From assembly GCF_017377745.1 (NCBI RefSeq), contig NZ_JAFVMG010000009.1:1-64000 (forward strand): 64,000 nt of DNA. The letters are read 5' to 3'. A program made the translations under genes and the position numbers. This document shows positions 17,603 to 27,734 of this stretch, in pieces (positions within the stretch are counted from its first letter, which is position 1; every line of letters begins with the position of its first letter). This stretch comes from Acetobacter suratthaniensis. GTDB lineage: Bacteria > Pseudomonadota > Alphaproteobacteria > Acetobacterales > Acetobacteraceae. The notes under the pieces were generated by a model. That model saw only the letters and a program-made list of their open reading frames with translations, had not been told where the DNA came from and made no database searches.

Positions 17603-18877
17603 TCAGCCTTCAGGTTTGACCAGCACATGATGCTTGCGCCCGGCGGAGAGCCTGATTGCGCCATCCACCAGATCCTCAACACCGATCAGGCGGTTTTCAT
17701 CCGCAATCACCACCGTATTCAGCCGTGCGCCGCCACCGCGTACCAGACGCCGGGCCTCGCCGTTGCTTTTGACCAGCCCGGCTTCTGTCAGCAGCCGGAA
17801 TGCAGGCACACCCTCCGCTAGAGCCGCCGCAGGCACGGTGTGCACCGGCAGGTCCGCCGCAACCGTGCGGCCTTCCTCAAAGGTCTGGCGGGCGGCCTCA
17901 GCAGCCGCCAGCGCGGCCTCACGCCCATGGCACAGGGCGGTGGCCTCGGTGGCCAGCACTTTCTTGGCTTCGTTAATCTCGGCCCCACCAAGGGCTGCCA
18001 GCCTGTCGCACTCTTCCAGCGGCAGTTCAGTAAACAGGCGCAGGAAGCGCCCCACATCGGCATCTTCCGTATTGCGCCAGAACTGCCAGTAATCAAACAC
18101 CGAAAGCCTAGCAGCGGACAGCCATACGGCACCCGCCGCTGTCTTGCCCATTTTCGCACCCGATGCCGTTGCCAGCAGCGGGGTCGTCAGGCCCATGACG
18201 GTTTTCTGTTCCGTGCGGCGCACCAATTCCACGCCCGAGACAATATTGCCCCACTGATCCGAACCACCAAGCTGGAGGCGGGCATCGTACAGGCGGTTGA
18301 GTTCACGGAAATCGTAAGACTGCAAAATGGAGTAATTGAACTCCAGAAAGGTCAGCCCCTGTTCACGCTCAAGCCTGCTCCTGACGGAATCAAAGGAGAG
18401 CATGCGGCTGATGGAAAAATGCACGCCCACATCGCGCAGCAGGTCGATATAGGACAGCTTGTCCAGCCAATCAGCATTATTGACTAAGCGGGCATCATGC
18501 GCCCCCGATGCGCCGTTTTCTCCAAAAGTCAGAAACTGGCGCAGGCAGTTTTCAATACCCGCCATGTTTGCGCGGATCACGTCTTCCGTCATCAGGCGGC
18601 GGGCCTCCTCACGGAAGGAGGGATCGCCAATCCGCGCCGTGCCACCACCAATCAGCGCAATGGGCTTATGGCCGTGGCGCTGGAGCAGGCGCAGCATCAT
18701 AATCTGGATCAGCCCGCCCACATGCAGGCTGTCCGCCGTGGGGTCAAAGCCGATATAGGCCGTAACGGACTGCTGCTCCATCAACGCATCGAGTGCCTGC
18801 GCATCCGTGCACTGAAAAATGAAGCCGCGCGCCGCTGCCTCCTGCATGAAAGCGCTGCGAAATCCGTTTGCGTCCAT
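17603..18877 (-). CDS. tyrS: Tyrosyl-tRNA synthetase
   Basis: Class I aminoacyl-tRNA synthetase, 424 residues. The HIGH-like motif is HVGG ([18 protein letters not shown]). The tyrosine pocket shows [11 protein letters not shown] and [11 protein letters not shown]. The KMSKS-like loop is [14 protein letters not shown]-terminal S4-like RNA-binding domain follows ([23 protein letters not shown]). Start ATG 18877 has AGGAT just upstream; nine further in-frame codons lie before it but are not needed. It forms its own unit. Confidence 0.97.
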   Translation of the reverse strand: MDANGFRSAFMQEAAARGFIFQCTDAQALDALMEQQSVTAYIGFDPTADSLHVGGLIQIMMLRLLQRHGHKPIALIGGGTARIGDPSFREEARRLMTEDVIRANMAGIENCLRQFLTFGENGASGAHDARLVNNADWLDKLSYIDLLRDVGVHFSISRMLSFDSVRSRLEREQGLTFLEFNYSILQSYDFRELNRLYDARLQLGGSDQWGNIVSGVELVRRTEQKTVMGLTTPLLATASGAKMGKTAAGAVWLSAARLSVFDYWQFWRNTEDADVGRFLRLFTELPLEECDRLAALGGAEINEAKKVLATEATALCHGREAALAAAEAARQTFEEGRTVAADLPVHTVPAAALAEGVPAFRLLTEAGLVKSNGEARRLVRGGGARLNTVVIADENRLIGVEDLVDGAIRLSAGRKHHVLVKPEG

Positions 18878-18989
18878 TATCCTGTTTTCCTCTTTTCCGC
18901 CCAAAGCAAGACCCGGGCAGGGCTGGCCCCGTCCGGTTCACGCTCTAGCATGGTGGCCAGACAAGCGGAACAGGGGGCCGGTGGCGTGC

Positions 18990-20474
18990 TTACGCCGTGC
19001 CGCCTACCGTCAGCCCGGTCATTTTCAGCGTGGGCTGACCCACACCCACCGGCACCCCCTGACCCGCCTTGCCGCAGGTGCCAATCCCCGGATCAAGCTC
19101 CAGATTGCCACCGATCATGGAAATCTGGTTCATGGCCTCGGCCCCGCTGCCGATCAGGGTAGCACCCTTGACCGGAGCGCCTATCTTTCCATCCTCGATC
19201 AGATAGGCTTCCGATGCCGCGAACACGAACTTGCCCGAGGTAATATCCACCTGCCCGCCGCCAAAATGCACCGCATACAGCCCGCGTTTGACGGAACGGA
19301 TCATCTCCTCCGTGGTGGCCGAGCCCGACTGCATGATGGTGTTGGTCATGCGGGGCAGGGGCATGTGTGCATAGGACTCGCGGCGACCATTGCCGGTGGG
19401 GGCCATGCCCATCAGCCGCGCGTTCAGCCTGTCCTGCAAGTAACCGCGCAGAATCCCGTCTTCTATCAGCACCGTGCGGCTGGTGGGCGTGCCTTCGTCA
19501 TCCACCGTCAGGCTACCGCGCCGGTCGGGCAGGGTGCCATCATCGATCACCGTCACACCGGGGGAGGCCACGCGCGTGCCCATACGCCCGGAAAACACTG
19601 ATGTACCCTTGCGGTTGAAATCCCCCTCAAGCCCGTGGCCTACCGCCTCGTGCAGCAGGATACCGGGCCAGCCAGCCCCCAGCACCACCTCCATCTGCCC
19701 GGCGGGGGCGGGGCGGGCCTCAAGAGCGACCAGTGCTTGGCGCAGCGCCTCATCCACAGCGCCCTGCCATGTCTCGACTTCCAGCAGGCGGTTGATGGCA
19801 TAGCGCCCGCCCAGACCGTGCCCACCGCTTTCGCGCCGACCGTCCTGCTCCACCACCACAGACACATTCAGCCGCACCAGCGGGCGCAGATCGGCCACCC
19901 GTGCGCCATCAGCCCGGATAATCTGCACCGCCTGCCATTCACCCGACAGCGAAGCCATAACCTGCACCACGCGGCTATCCCGCCCACGGGCATAGGCGTC
20001 AATCTCGCTCAAAAGACCCGAGCGGGTGGTAAAATCCGTATCGCCCAGCGGGTTGGCATCTGTGTAAAGCCGCTGGTTGGTGGGGCGCGGCGGCTGCGCC
20101 AGCGTGCCAGAACGCCCGGCCCGGACAGCCTCTACCGCATTGGCCGCACGCAGCACGGCCTCGCGGCTGAGTTCATCGGCATGGGCAAAGCCCGTTTCCT
20201 CACCCAGCACGGCCCGCAGGCCAAAGCCCGAACTGGTGTTGAACGAGGCCGAGCGGATCACCCCGTCATCCAGCGCTATGGATTCGCTCTCGCGGTATTC
20301 GAGAAACAGTTCCCCGTCATCCATGCCCGCAAGCGCCTTGCGGGTCAGGGTTTCGGCCTCATCCCGGCTCAGCGTGGCCTCGGGGCGGGCAAAGAACAGC
20401 GTATCCGTAACCGCCAGCGCCCCCGGTGAGCCAGACAGCCCCCCTGACTGAGTGAATGATGTCGTCATGACCAA
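18990..20474 (-). CDS. tldD: TldD metalloprotease
   Basis: TldD acts with TldE as a metallopeptidase that trims unfolded peptides and matures some modified peptides. The 494-residue product has the zinc motif H275-E-A-V-G-H280 in GILLHEAVGHGLEGDFNRKG. Conserved DDEGTPTSRTVLIEDGILRGYLQD and the C-terminal GIGTCGKAGQGVPVGVGQP are also present. No tldE (pmbA) partner lies in this window. It starts 46 bases after the histidine phosphatase gene and is probably the third gene of that operon. Confidence 0.95.
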   Translation of the reverse strand: MVMTTSFTQSGGLSGSPGALAVTDTLFFARPEATLSRDEAETLTRKALAGMDDGELFLEYRESESIALDDGVIRSASFNTSSGFGLRAVLGEETGFAHADELSREAVLRAANAVEAVRAGRSGTLAQPPRPTNQRLYTDANPLGDTDFTTRSGLLSEIDAYARGRDSRVVQVMASLSGEWQAVQIIRADGARVADLRPLVRLNVSVVVEQDGRRESGGHGLGGRYAINRLLEVETWQGAVDEALRQALVALEARPAPAGQMEVVLGAGWPGILLHEAVGHGLEGDFNRKGTSVFSGRMGTRVASPGVTVIDDGTLPDRRGSLTVDDEGTPTSRTVLIEDGILRGYLQDRLNARLMGMAPTGNGRRESYAHMPLPRMTNTIMQSGSATTEEMIRSVKRGLYAVHFGGGQVDITSGKFVFAASEAYLIEDGKIGAPVKGATLIGSGAEAMNQISMIGGNLELDPGIGTCGKAGQGVPVGVGQPTLKMTGLTVGGTA

Positions 20475-20520
20475 AAAACCTTCCCTGACAGGGGCAGAAA
20501 AACAGTGTGCAATATGCGCC

Positions 20521-21240
20521 TCAGATGCCGGGCAGCTCGTTTACGGTCACGACCCGCCAGCCCGCATCCAGCCGCTCCAGAATAGTGACAGACAGATTCT
20601 GCACCGAAAAATGCAGCGCCGTTTCCGCATGCACCCGCAGGGCATGGGCCAGTGCGCAGCGGATAACCCCGCCATGGGCTATGGCCACCACATCCTGCCG
20701 GGCGTACTGCGCGGCCAGCTTGTCCAGCAGATGGCCCACCCGCGCACAGACATCGGCCACACTTTCGCCCTCCGGCGGGCGGTCAGTCGCCCCCACCGGC
20801 CAGAACGGATGCGGCGGCAGATGCAGGTGGCCGGGCAGGCGGTCATAGGTCAGACCCTGCCAGCGGCCCAGATTCTGCTCGATCAGTTCCGGCTCAACCT
20901 GCAAGGCGGGCAGGGTGCCATCCGCCAGCGTATAGCCCGCATCAAAAATCGCCTCTGCGGTGCGCCGCGTACGCGATAACGGGCTGATCAGCCAGTGTGC
21001 GCGCTCGGGCAGGCGGGCCGCCAGTGCGCGGTACATAGGTTTTTGTGCAATCAGGCTTTCGGGGCAGAGCGGCACATCCATGCTGCCATACATGCACAGG
21101 CGGGCATTTTCCTCCACCAGTGCATGGCGGATCAGCCAGAACCGCGTAATGCCGGTCTCAAGCCGGGGGCCATCGAGAAAATGCTCCTGCGTGTCCTGCA
21201 CATCTGCAAGAGTGACGCTGCCGGGAATAGGGTCGCTCAT
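20521..21240 (-). CDS. Histidine phosphatase family protein (phosphoglycerate-mutase-like)
   Basis: The 239-residue product has the histidine-phosphatase nucleophile motif R38-H39 (WLIRHALVEEN), a second phosphate-pocket arginine in SPLSRTRRTAEAI, and the second catalytic histidine H189 in AIAHGGVIRC. Members dephosphorylate small molecules (for example alpha-ribazole phosphate by CobC) or act as mutases; the substrate is not evident. Its ATG overlaps the stop of the upstream PLP-fold gene (ATGA), indicating translational coupling. Confidence 0.87.
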   Translation of the reverse strand: MSDPIPGSVTLADVQDTQEHFLDGPRLETGITRFWLIRHALVEENARLCMYGSMDVPLCPESLIAQKPMYRALAARLPERAHWLISPLSRTRRTAEAIFDAGYTLADGTLPALQVEPELIEQNLGRWQGLTYDRLPGHLHLPPHPFWPVGATDRPPEGESVADVCARVGHLLDKLAAQYARQDVVAIAHGGVIRCALAHALRVHAETALHFSVQNLSVTILERLDAGWRVVTVNELPGI

Positions 21241-23480
21241 GCCCCTGTTGTGCGACCCCCGCCGCTCAAGCGCAAGAGCGGAAATGCGCGGGCGGCACAG
21301 GGTGCCGGGTCACGCGCGGCGATGCTTTCCCAATGGTCGAGCACGAAAACGAGCTTACGCAACACCTGCCCAACCGCCCGCACAAGGGCCGTGGTTTCGG
21401 TCACGGCATCCGCCTCGCCCGCCGTGACATGGCGCGCACTGGCGGCAATACGCAACGCGCCTGCCACCCCGCCGAGCGCCTGCGCACAGGGTAGGGCCAC
21501 CGGCTGGCCCACATGGCAGGGCAGGGCCACAAGGGGGCGCAGGGTTGCCGCATCCGGGCCATCAGGCACGTAAGGCGACAGATCAGCCTGCAACCACCGA
21601 TGCAGCTTGCGGCTACGCTCCATATCCAGCACGGCGGGCCGCACATGATCGGCCTCCCGCGCGGTGGGGGCCAGCACCAGAAAGCTGAGGATGCTCTCTT
21701 CCCATGTCCAGTGCCCGGCATCGCCACGACACCCGGAGGCCAGAAGCCGCACCATAGGGCAGGCGATCAGCGCATCGGTCACACCGGACAAAAACAGGTT
21801 GAGCCTGTGCTGGCGTTCGCGCAACGGCGTTGCGGCAAAGGCCGCCATTTCGGCACAGGCGCCGCGCCAGCGCAGGAACAGCCCGGCGTTGAACCCTTCG
21901 GGCAGGCAGGCCGTTACCGGGGCTGCGGGCCATTCCACACGCCATGCGTAATCGGCCAGCCCTGCGGGCAGGCCTTCCGATAACCCGCCTGACAGGCCTG
22001 TGGCATGGGCCGCATCGCCTTCGCCCGCCAGCCGTGCCCGCCAGCGCCGGGGCAGCAAAAGTGCGCCACAGAAAGTTGACCCGGCGTAGAACTTCGACCC
22101 CGTTACCATAACCGCCCAGCCACGACGCAGGAACGCCCCGGCCTGTTCAGGCAGAAAACGGGCCTGACACCCATCAACCAGCACATCCACCTGACCGGGA
22201 AAGCGCTGGCACAACGCCTCCACCCCCGCGACATCGGGCATGACCAGACCGGTTTTGGAAACATCGAGCACATAAAGCAGAACACGCCGCCCCAGACGGA
22301 TGGCCTGCTCGATATGGGCCGTGCAGTCCGCCAGCACATCGCGCGCCGGGCGGGGCGCGCCATCCGCCTCACGCACGGCCACCGGCACACAGACCGTGCG
22401 AGCGGAAAACCCGTCCACCACCGTATCTTTTTCCACCGCGACACCATGCGCCGTGCGGCTGGCAAAATGACGGCCCCGCGCGGCCTGCGGCACACCCGAG
22501 CCAGTTTCCTCCGCACCGGGCAACACAATGGTTACGGGGCTACCACGCAGGCCACACACCGCCGTAGCGGCCATCGCACAATCCGTGCCGGAAGCAGCCA
22601 GAATAATGTGATCAGGGCTATCCACCCCGAAAAATGTCGCCAGAAACGCCTTGGTTTCCTGTATGGCGGCTGCCTTGGCCGCATTCATGGCCGCACAATC
22701 CGGCCACTCCCGCGCAAGAGCACGCACCAGCGCCAGCCGCGCCGCACGAGCGGCGGCAAAGCCGCGTGCAGAGGGGTCGGACGCGGTGGAGGAGGCAAAA
22801 GCCAGCACCTCTGGCCGGGGCAGGCTGCCCACACCATAACGGTTCAGCCCGTTGCCAGCCTGACCATCAAGCCGCTCATCCCCCCCGGACGCCAGAATAC
22901 GGGCGGTGGAGGGCAGCATATCCCATACAGCACAGGCCCATGAGTGCAGGGTTTCGGCTCCGTCCAGCGCATTCACGCCCCGGCTTGCGGGTACCAGCGC
23001 CAGCACGGGTGCAAGCGCCACCAGACAGGCATCCAGCGCACCAGCCGGCGGGGCGGACGTCTCGGCCAGACAGGCCAGCGGGCCGGTAGGCGGCACAACC
23101 GCCCTGTCCGCAACCGCCAGACCCGGCGGCGTGGTGCAGGCCGCAGCACGGGCGGCAGCAATCAGGTAACGGGCGGCAATAGCGGGCGATACAACCGCAC
23201 CGGCAAACAGGGCTTCCAGTTCCCGCAGGAGCAGGGCATGAAAGGACGGAAAGGACGCTGGCGCGTAACAGGCGCTCTCCACACCACCAGCAATCGAGGC
23301 ATCGGCCCCCGTGCTATCCGGCGCAGCAATGTCCTGACCTGATCTGACTGGCAAATTCAGCGCTTGGCTCTCCCGTTTCCGTTCATGGACATTCCGGCCA
23401 CCTTGCCACAAGAAAGCCTTACGCGGGTGCTGCAAAAACGCATGCCTCCACAAACCGTAGACCCCAGTTTTACCCTGCAT
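21237..23480 (-). CDS. Uncharacterised PLP-dependent transferase-fold protein
   Basis: I do not recognise a named family. The 747 residues contain, in the middle third, an aspartate-aminotransferase-like (fold type I) core: a phosphate-cup-like stretch ASGTD (296-300), the ring-nitrogen aspartate D436 in [12 protein letters not shown], and a lysine K463 in [16 protein letters not shown] suitable for the Schiff base. The order and spacing resemble class V enzymes such as cysteine desulfurases. About 270 residues precede this core and about 250 follow it, both alanine-rich and helical-looking, making it much longer than normal members. The start at 23480 is the only clear ATG. Its stop overlaps the phosphatase start; it is divergent from ftsK. 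Confidence 0.75.
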   Translation of the reverse strand: MQGKTGVYGLWRHAFLQHPRKAFLWQGGRNVHERKRESQALNLPVRSGQDIAAPDSTGADASIAGGVESACYAPASFPSFHALLLRELEALFAGAVVSPAIAARYLIAAARAAACTTPPGLAVADRAVVPPTGPLACLAETSAPPAGALDACLVALAPVLALVPASRGVNALDGAETLHSWACAVWDMLPSTARILASGGDERLDGQAGNGLNRYGVGSLPRPEVLAFASSTASDPSARGFAAARAARLALVRALAREWPDCAAMNAAKAAAIQETKAFLATFFGVDSPDHIILAASGTDCAMAATAVCGLRGSPVTIVLPGAEETGSGVPQAARGRHFASRTAHGVAVEKDTVVDGFSARTVCVPVAVREADGAPRPARDVLADCTAHIEQAIRLGRRVLLYVLDVSKTGLVMPDVAGVEALCQRFPGQVDVLVDGCQARFLPEQAGAFLRRGWAVMVTGSKFYAGSTFCGALLLPRRWRARLAGEGDAAHATGLSGGLSEGLPAGLADYAWRVEWPAAPVTACLPEGFNAGLFLRWRGACAEMAAFAATPLRERQHRLNLFLSGVTDALIACPMVRLLASGCRGDAGHWTWEESILSFLVLAPTAREADHVRPAVLDMERSRKLHRWLQADLSPYVPDGPDAATLRPLVALPCHVGQPVALPCAQALGGVAGALRIAASARHVTAGEADAVTETTALVRAVGQVLRKLVFVLDHWESIAARDPAPCAARAFPLLRLSGGGRTTGA

Positions 23481-23548
23481 ACCATCTTCCGCCGCTGCTG
23501 TTAGCCCAGAGGTTACGTTTATCTGTCACACTATCTTCACCGGCACGG

Positions 23549-26386
23549 ATGGCGGTTCACATTGAACGGGCAGGACTGCTAAGAAGTTCAGGACACTGTC
23601 AAAGTTTTCACACGGGTATGTTTGCCCACCTCCAGACGCAGGAACCCGTATCATTGGCGCGCACAAGCCCACCCGCACAGGACCGTTCATTTTCGCCGCC
23701 CCGCAAAAACACGTTGCACCGCCGCATGGAAGAAGCGGCCGGGCTGCTGCTGTGCGGGCTGGCCTGTGTGCTGCTGGTGGCGCTGGCCAGCTATAATCCG
23801 GCTGATCCGTCGTTTGATACCGCTACCGGCCAGCCGCCCACCAACCTTTTGGGCATGACCGGCTCTTTCGTGGCGGATGGGCTGTTACAGGGGCTTGGAC
23901 TGGGGGCGCTGCTGCCCGCTGGCCTACTGCTGATCTGGGGCTGGCGGCTTATGGCGCACCACGTGCGCGGGCTGGAACCCTGGCCGCTGCTCGGCCTGCG
24001 GGCTGCGGCAGTGCTGGGGCTGCTGCCGGTGGCGGCCGCGCTGGTGGCGGCCATTCCTCTACTGTTTACCGCCCTGCCCACTCCGCACTGGCCATCCGAG
24101 GCCGGGCTTGGGGGTGGCATTGGCCATTCCATAGCGCTGGCGGCGGTCTCTGCCGGTATGGCGGCTATCGGCCCGGCGGGGGGCATGGTGGTATGGCTCA
24201 TGGGGGGGCTGCTGGCCTGCATGCTGCTGGCTCTGGGTACGGGCCTACGGCGCGAGGAATGGCTGACCTTGTGGCGGGCAACCAGCCTGCTGGGCCGCCT
24301 GCCCCTACGGCTGGCACGCCTTGCAACCCGCGCGGCCTCCAATGCCGCAGCGCGCCATAACCCGCCCGCACCACAGGCCCCCACCACCCGGCCAGACCCC
24401 TACGCGCAGCCCGCCTACACCCAGCCCACGCGCACAACACCCACTGGGGCGGCCTTCGCCGCCACCCGCGCCCCCGCCGAAGAACTGGACGACCCGGACG
24501 ACCCCTACGCCATTCCGCGCGCCCAGCGCCCCGCCTACAGCGCCCCTGCTGAAAGTGGCACAGCCCTTGTTCTGCACCACAGTGCGCAGCCCCCTTCGGC
24601 CCCGGCGGTACAATCCCCCACCGACCTTGCGCCCTACAGGCCCATGAACGATGCGGAGCAGGACGAGGCGGAAACAGCGCCCGCCCCCATTCTCGCGCGT
24701 GGCCCCTCGGGCACTGCGCCTCTCCCGGCGGCGCAGGCCGCCCCCACACAGGCTGAACCCGCACGCAACGGCCTGCTGGGGCGGCTGTTCGCCACGGGCA
24801 AACGCGAGACAGCGGATAACGCCACCACAGGCGGTCAGGCCGGACGCACCGGCGCGGAACGCCGCCGCACCGGCTGGGAACTCCCCCCCATCTCGCTCCT
24901 GCGCCCGGCTCCGGCCCATGCGCGCCTCGGCCCCTCGCCCGATGCGCTGAACGCCACCGCCCTGCTGCTGGAGCAGACGCTGGCCGATTATGGCGTGCAG
25001 GGAAAAATTACGGGCATGAGCGCTGGCCCGGTTGTCACGCTGTATGAGTTCGAACCTGCTCCGGGCATCCGCTCGGCCCGCATTATCGGACTGGCGGATG
25101 ATGTGGCGCGCTCGCTGTCGGTGCTGAGTGTCCGAATCGCCACCGTGCCGGGCCGCAATGTGATGGGGATCGAAGTCCCCAACCAGACGCGCGAGACCGT
25201 GTATCTGTCCGAACTGCTCGACCAGCCCTCATGGCAGCAGGAAGCCGGGCAACTGCCGTTGGCACTGGGCAAGGATATCGCGGGCGAGGCCGTGCTGAGC
25301 GACCTTGCCCGCATGCCCCACCTGCTGGTGGCAGGCACCACGGGTTCGGGTAAGTCCGTGGGCGTGAACGCCATGATCCTGTCGCTGCTGTTCCGCTTCT
25401 CGCCCGAGGAGTGCCGCCTGATCATGATCGACCCCAAGGTGCTCGAACTCTCGATCTATGACGGGATCCCCCATCTGCTGACCCCGGTGGTGACAGACCC
25501 GCCTGACGCGGTGAAAGCCCTCAAATGGGTCGTGCGCGAAATGGATCGCCGCTACCGCACGATGGCGCATCTACAGGTGCGTAACATCGCGGGCTACAAC
25601 GCCCGCGCGGCCGAGGCGCTGGCCGATGGCGAGGTGGTGGTGCGCCGCGTACAGACCGGCTTCGACCCCGAAACCGGCACGCCGGTGTTCGAGGAACAGT
25701 CGGTCTCGCTCAACCCCATGCCGTATATCGTGGTCATTATCGACGAAATGGCCGACCTGATGATGACGGCAGGCAAGGAAATCGACGCCTGCGTGCAGCG
25801 TCTGGCGCAAAAAGCACGCGCGGCGGGCATTCACGTCATCATGGCCACCCAGCGCCCCTCGGTGGATGTGATTACCGGCACCATCAAGGCCAATTTTCCC
25901 ACCCGTATCTCGTTTCAGGTCATCAGCAAGTTCGACAGCCGCACCATTCTGGGTGAACAGGGGGCTGAACAGCTTCTGGGGCAGGGTGACATGCTGTTCA
26001 TGCAGGGTGGCGGGCGCATTACCCGCGTGCATGGGCCTTTTGTGGCCGACCATGAGGTGGAGCAGGTTGTCGGCTTCCTGAAAGAACAGGGCGAACCCGT
26101 CTATGACGAGGACGTGCTGTCCGAACCGGCGGATGAAGCCCCGGCAAGCGGTGGCAGCGGTCGTGGCAACAACAGCGAAAACGGCGAGGCCGACCTGTAT
26201 ACGGAGGCCGTATCCATCGTCACGCAGGAAGGCAAGGCCTCTACCTCCTTCATTCAGCGCCATCTCTCCATTGGCTATAACCGCGCTGCCAAGCTAATCG
26301 AACAAATGGAAAAAGAAGGCGTGATCAGCCGCGCCGACCACGTGGGCCGCCGCAAGGTGCTGGTTGGCCCCAACCGCGAGGACTGA
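23549..26386 (+). CDS. ftsK: DNA translocase FtsK
   Basis: Septal ATPase that pumps chromosomal DNA and aids dimer resolution. The 945 residues contain membrane segments between about 60 and 240, and a Pro/Ala/Thr-rich linker (about 260-440). The motor follows with Walker A GTTGSGKS (K602) and Walker [11 protein letters not shown] (D732). The C-terminal gamma winged helix ends the protein ([28 protein letters not shown] ... GRRKVLV). The N-terminal start is uncertain: ATG 23549 or 23618. It is divergent from the PLP-fold gene and two bases upstream of the RluA-family gene. Confidence 0.96.
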   Translation: MAVHIERAGLLRSSGHCQSFHTGMFAHLQTQEPVSLARTSPPAQDRSFSPPRKNTLHRRMEEAAGLLLCGLACVLLVALASYNPADPSFDTATGQPPTNLLGMTGSFVADGLLQGLGLGALLPAGLLLIWGWRLMAHHVRGLEPWPLLGLRAAAVLGLLPVAAALVAAIPLLFTALPTPHWPSEAGLGGGIGHSIALAAVSAGMAAIGPAGGMVVWLMGGLLACMLLALGTGLRREEWLTLWRATSLLGRLPLRLARLATRAASNAAARHNPPAPQAPTTRPDPYAQPAYTQPTRTTPTGAAFAATRAPAEELDDPDDPYAIPRAQRPAYSAPAESGTALVLHHSAQPPSAPAVQSPTDLAPYRPMNDAEQDEAETAPAPILARGPSGTAPLPAAQAAPTQAEPARNGLLGRLFATGKRETADNATTGGQAGRTGAERRRTGWELPPISLLRPAPAHARLGPSPDALNATALLLEQTLADYGVQGKITGMSAGPVVTLYEFEPAPGIRSARIIGLADDVARSLSVLSVRIATVPGRNVMGIEVPNQTRETVYLSELLDQPSWQQEAGQLPLALGKDIAGEAVLSDLARMPHLLVAGTTGSGKSVGVNAMILSLLFRFSPEECRLIMIDPKVLELSIYDGIPHLLTPVVTDPPDAVKALKWVVREMDRRYRTMAHLQVRNIAGYNARAAEALADGEVVVRRVQTGFDPETGTPVFEEQSVSLNPMPYIVVIIDEMADLMMTAGKEIDACVQRLAQKARAAGIHVIMATQRPSVDVITGTIKANFPTRISFQVISKFDSRTILGEQGAEQLLGQGDMLFMQGGGRITRVHGPFVADHEVEQVVGFLKEQGEPVYDEDVLSEPADEAPASGGSGRGNNSENGEADLYTEAVSIVTQEGKASTSFIQRHLSIGYNRAAKLIEQMEKEGVISRADHVGRRKVLVGPNRED

Positions 26387-26388
26387 AC

Positions 26389-27666
26389 ATGCCCCCTACA
26401 GGACGCAGACCGGCCAAACCATCGGCCAGACCAACCGCCAGACCGCACGCCAAACCTGCGCATGCCAGAACGCAAAAACAGACGCAGGATAAAGGGCACG
26501 ATACGCCACGCGGCGGCGGTCATGGCGGCAACAGGGACGGCGCGCACCGCACCGCCCGGCCCCACGGCCAGCGCCGGGACACCCCCCAACGCGCCGCAAC
26601 GGCTGAACGCACGCAGTACAACCCCGCAGACTACACCCCGACTGAACGCGGTGCGTCCGAGCAGGGCGAGACAAGACGGGGCGAAACAAGGCGGGGCGCA
26701 GGCGGGCGGCCCAACGCCCGCACCAGCGCCCCCTCCGGCGCACGGGCCAAGACACGCCCCGATGCACGCTCTGGCACCCGCTCTGACAGCCGACCCAATA
26801 CCCGCTCCGGCACCCGTACCGCAGCACGCCCCGATACACGGCATAACGGGCCGGGCAACCGCACACCGCAGGCCAAGCCGCGTGGCCCGCGCAATGCGGG
26901 CAACCCCCGCCACGACAAAGCCGCCCGCACTCCCCTCGGGCAGGCCACACAGGATATGCTTGCGGCCCCGCCGCCCCGGCCCGTGCCAACCGAACCGCTG
27001 CCCGTGCTGTATCAGGATCGCCATGTAGTGATCGTGAACAAACCGGCCGGGCTACCGGTGCATCCCGGCCCACGGGGTGGTCTGTGTGTGGAAGACTGGT
27101 TTCCCATGCTCTCACGCCGAGCGGATGGGCCTTGGCTGGTTCACCGTCTGGATGCCGATACCGCAGGCTGTCTGGCCATTGCCCTGCGCAAGCAGCCGCT
27201 TGTGGCCATGCAGCAGGCCTTTGCCAACCACACGGCGCAAAAGACCTACTGGGCTATCGTGCGCAATGGCCCAAAGGAAGAAACCGGGCGGATAGACCTG
27301 CCTCTGGTGCGCGAAAATACCCCTACCGGCTGGCACATGCGCCCCGAGCCAAAGCCCAAACCGGCTGATGCGGGCAAAACCGCCGCCACCACCCTGTGGC
27401 GGGTTCTGGGCCGGGGCAAAGGACTATGCTGGCTGGAACTGACCCTGCTGAGCGGGCGTACCCATCAGGCCCGCGTGCATTGCGCCGCCATGGGCTGGCC
27501 GATTGTGGGCGATACCCTGTATGGCACGGCTGACGCGCAGGGCCTGCACCTGCTGGCGCAGGGTCTGTCCCTGCCGCTGGAGCCTGTCGTAACGGTTACC
27601 GCACCACCACCTGCCTCCATGCAGGGCGCCCTACGGGCCTGCGGCTGGAAGCCCGACCAAGAGTAA
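26389..27666 (+). CDS. RluA-family pseudouridine synthase with long basic N-terminal tail
   Basis: The catalytic domain (about 207-425) has the RluA signature H252-R-L-D255-A-D-T-A-G, with D255 as the catalytic aspartate, plus LLSGRTHQARVHCAAMGWPIVGDTLYG. The first 200 residues are low-complexity, rich in Arg, Pro, Thr, Ala and Gly, with repeated (T/A)R-(S/P)-(G/D)-TR units near 125-160; ordinary RluA proteins lack this. It could bind RNA or ribosomes by charge. The start two bases after ftsK implies co-transcription. The target uridine cannot be told. Confidence 0.87.
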   Translation: MPPTGRRPAKPSARPTARPHAKPAHARTQKQTQDKGHDTPRGGGHGGNRDGAHRTARPHGQRRDTPQRAATAERTQYNPADYTPTERGASEQGETRRGETRRGAGGRPNARTSAPSGARAKTRPDARSGTRSDSRPNTRSGTRTAARPDTRHNGPGNRTPQAKPRGPRNAGNPRHDKAARTPLGQATQDMLAAPPPRPVPTEPLPVLYQDRHVVIVNKPAGLPVHPGPRGGLCVEDWFPMLSRRADGPWLVHRLDADTAGCLAIALRKQPLVAMQQAFANHTAQKTYWAIVRNGPKEETGRIDLPLVRENTPTGWHMRPEPKPKPADAGKTAATTLWRVLGRGKGLCWLELTLLSGRTHQARVHCAAMGWPIVGDTLYGTADAQGLHLLAQGLSLPLEPVVTVTAPPPASMQGALRACGWKPDQE

Positions 27667-27698
27667 AGAGTAAAACAACCCGCAGACACACACACACG

Positions 27699-27724
27699 AC
27701 CGGGCGGGGATACCCCCACCCGGT
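27699..27724. terminator. Hairpin between the convergent RluA-family and DsbD-like genes
   Basis: ACCGGG-C-GGGG (27699-27709) pairs with CCCC-CA-CCCGGT (27713-27724) around ATA. It lies between convergent stops at 27666 and 27735. A short (AC) repeat sits just before it. There is no T-run, so it is a likely but not classical terminator. Confidence 0.6.
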
Positions 27725-27734
27725 ACGCCCCCTG

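Noticed and set aside
26389-27000. Repeat-rich 5' part of the RluA-family gene as a separate repeat array or CRISPR
   Set aside because: The repeats are short codon-level Arg/Thr/Pro patterns in one open frame, with no constant spacers.
27684-27697. Short (AC)n tract before the DsbD-like gene
   Set aside because: It is a six- to seven-unit dinucleotide run between convergent genes with no sign of function or coding effect.
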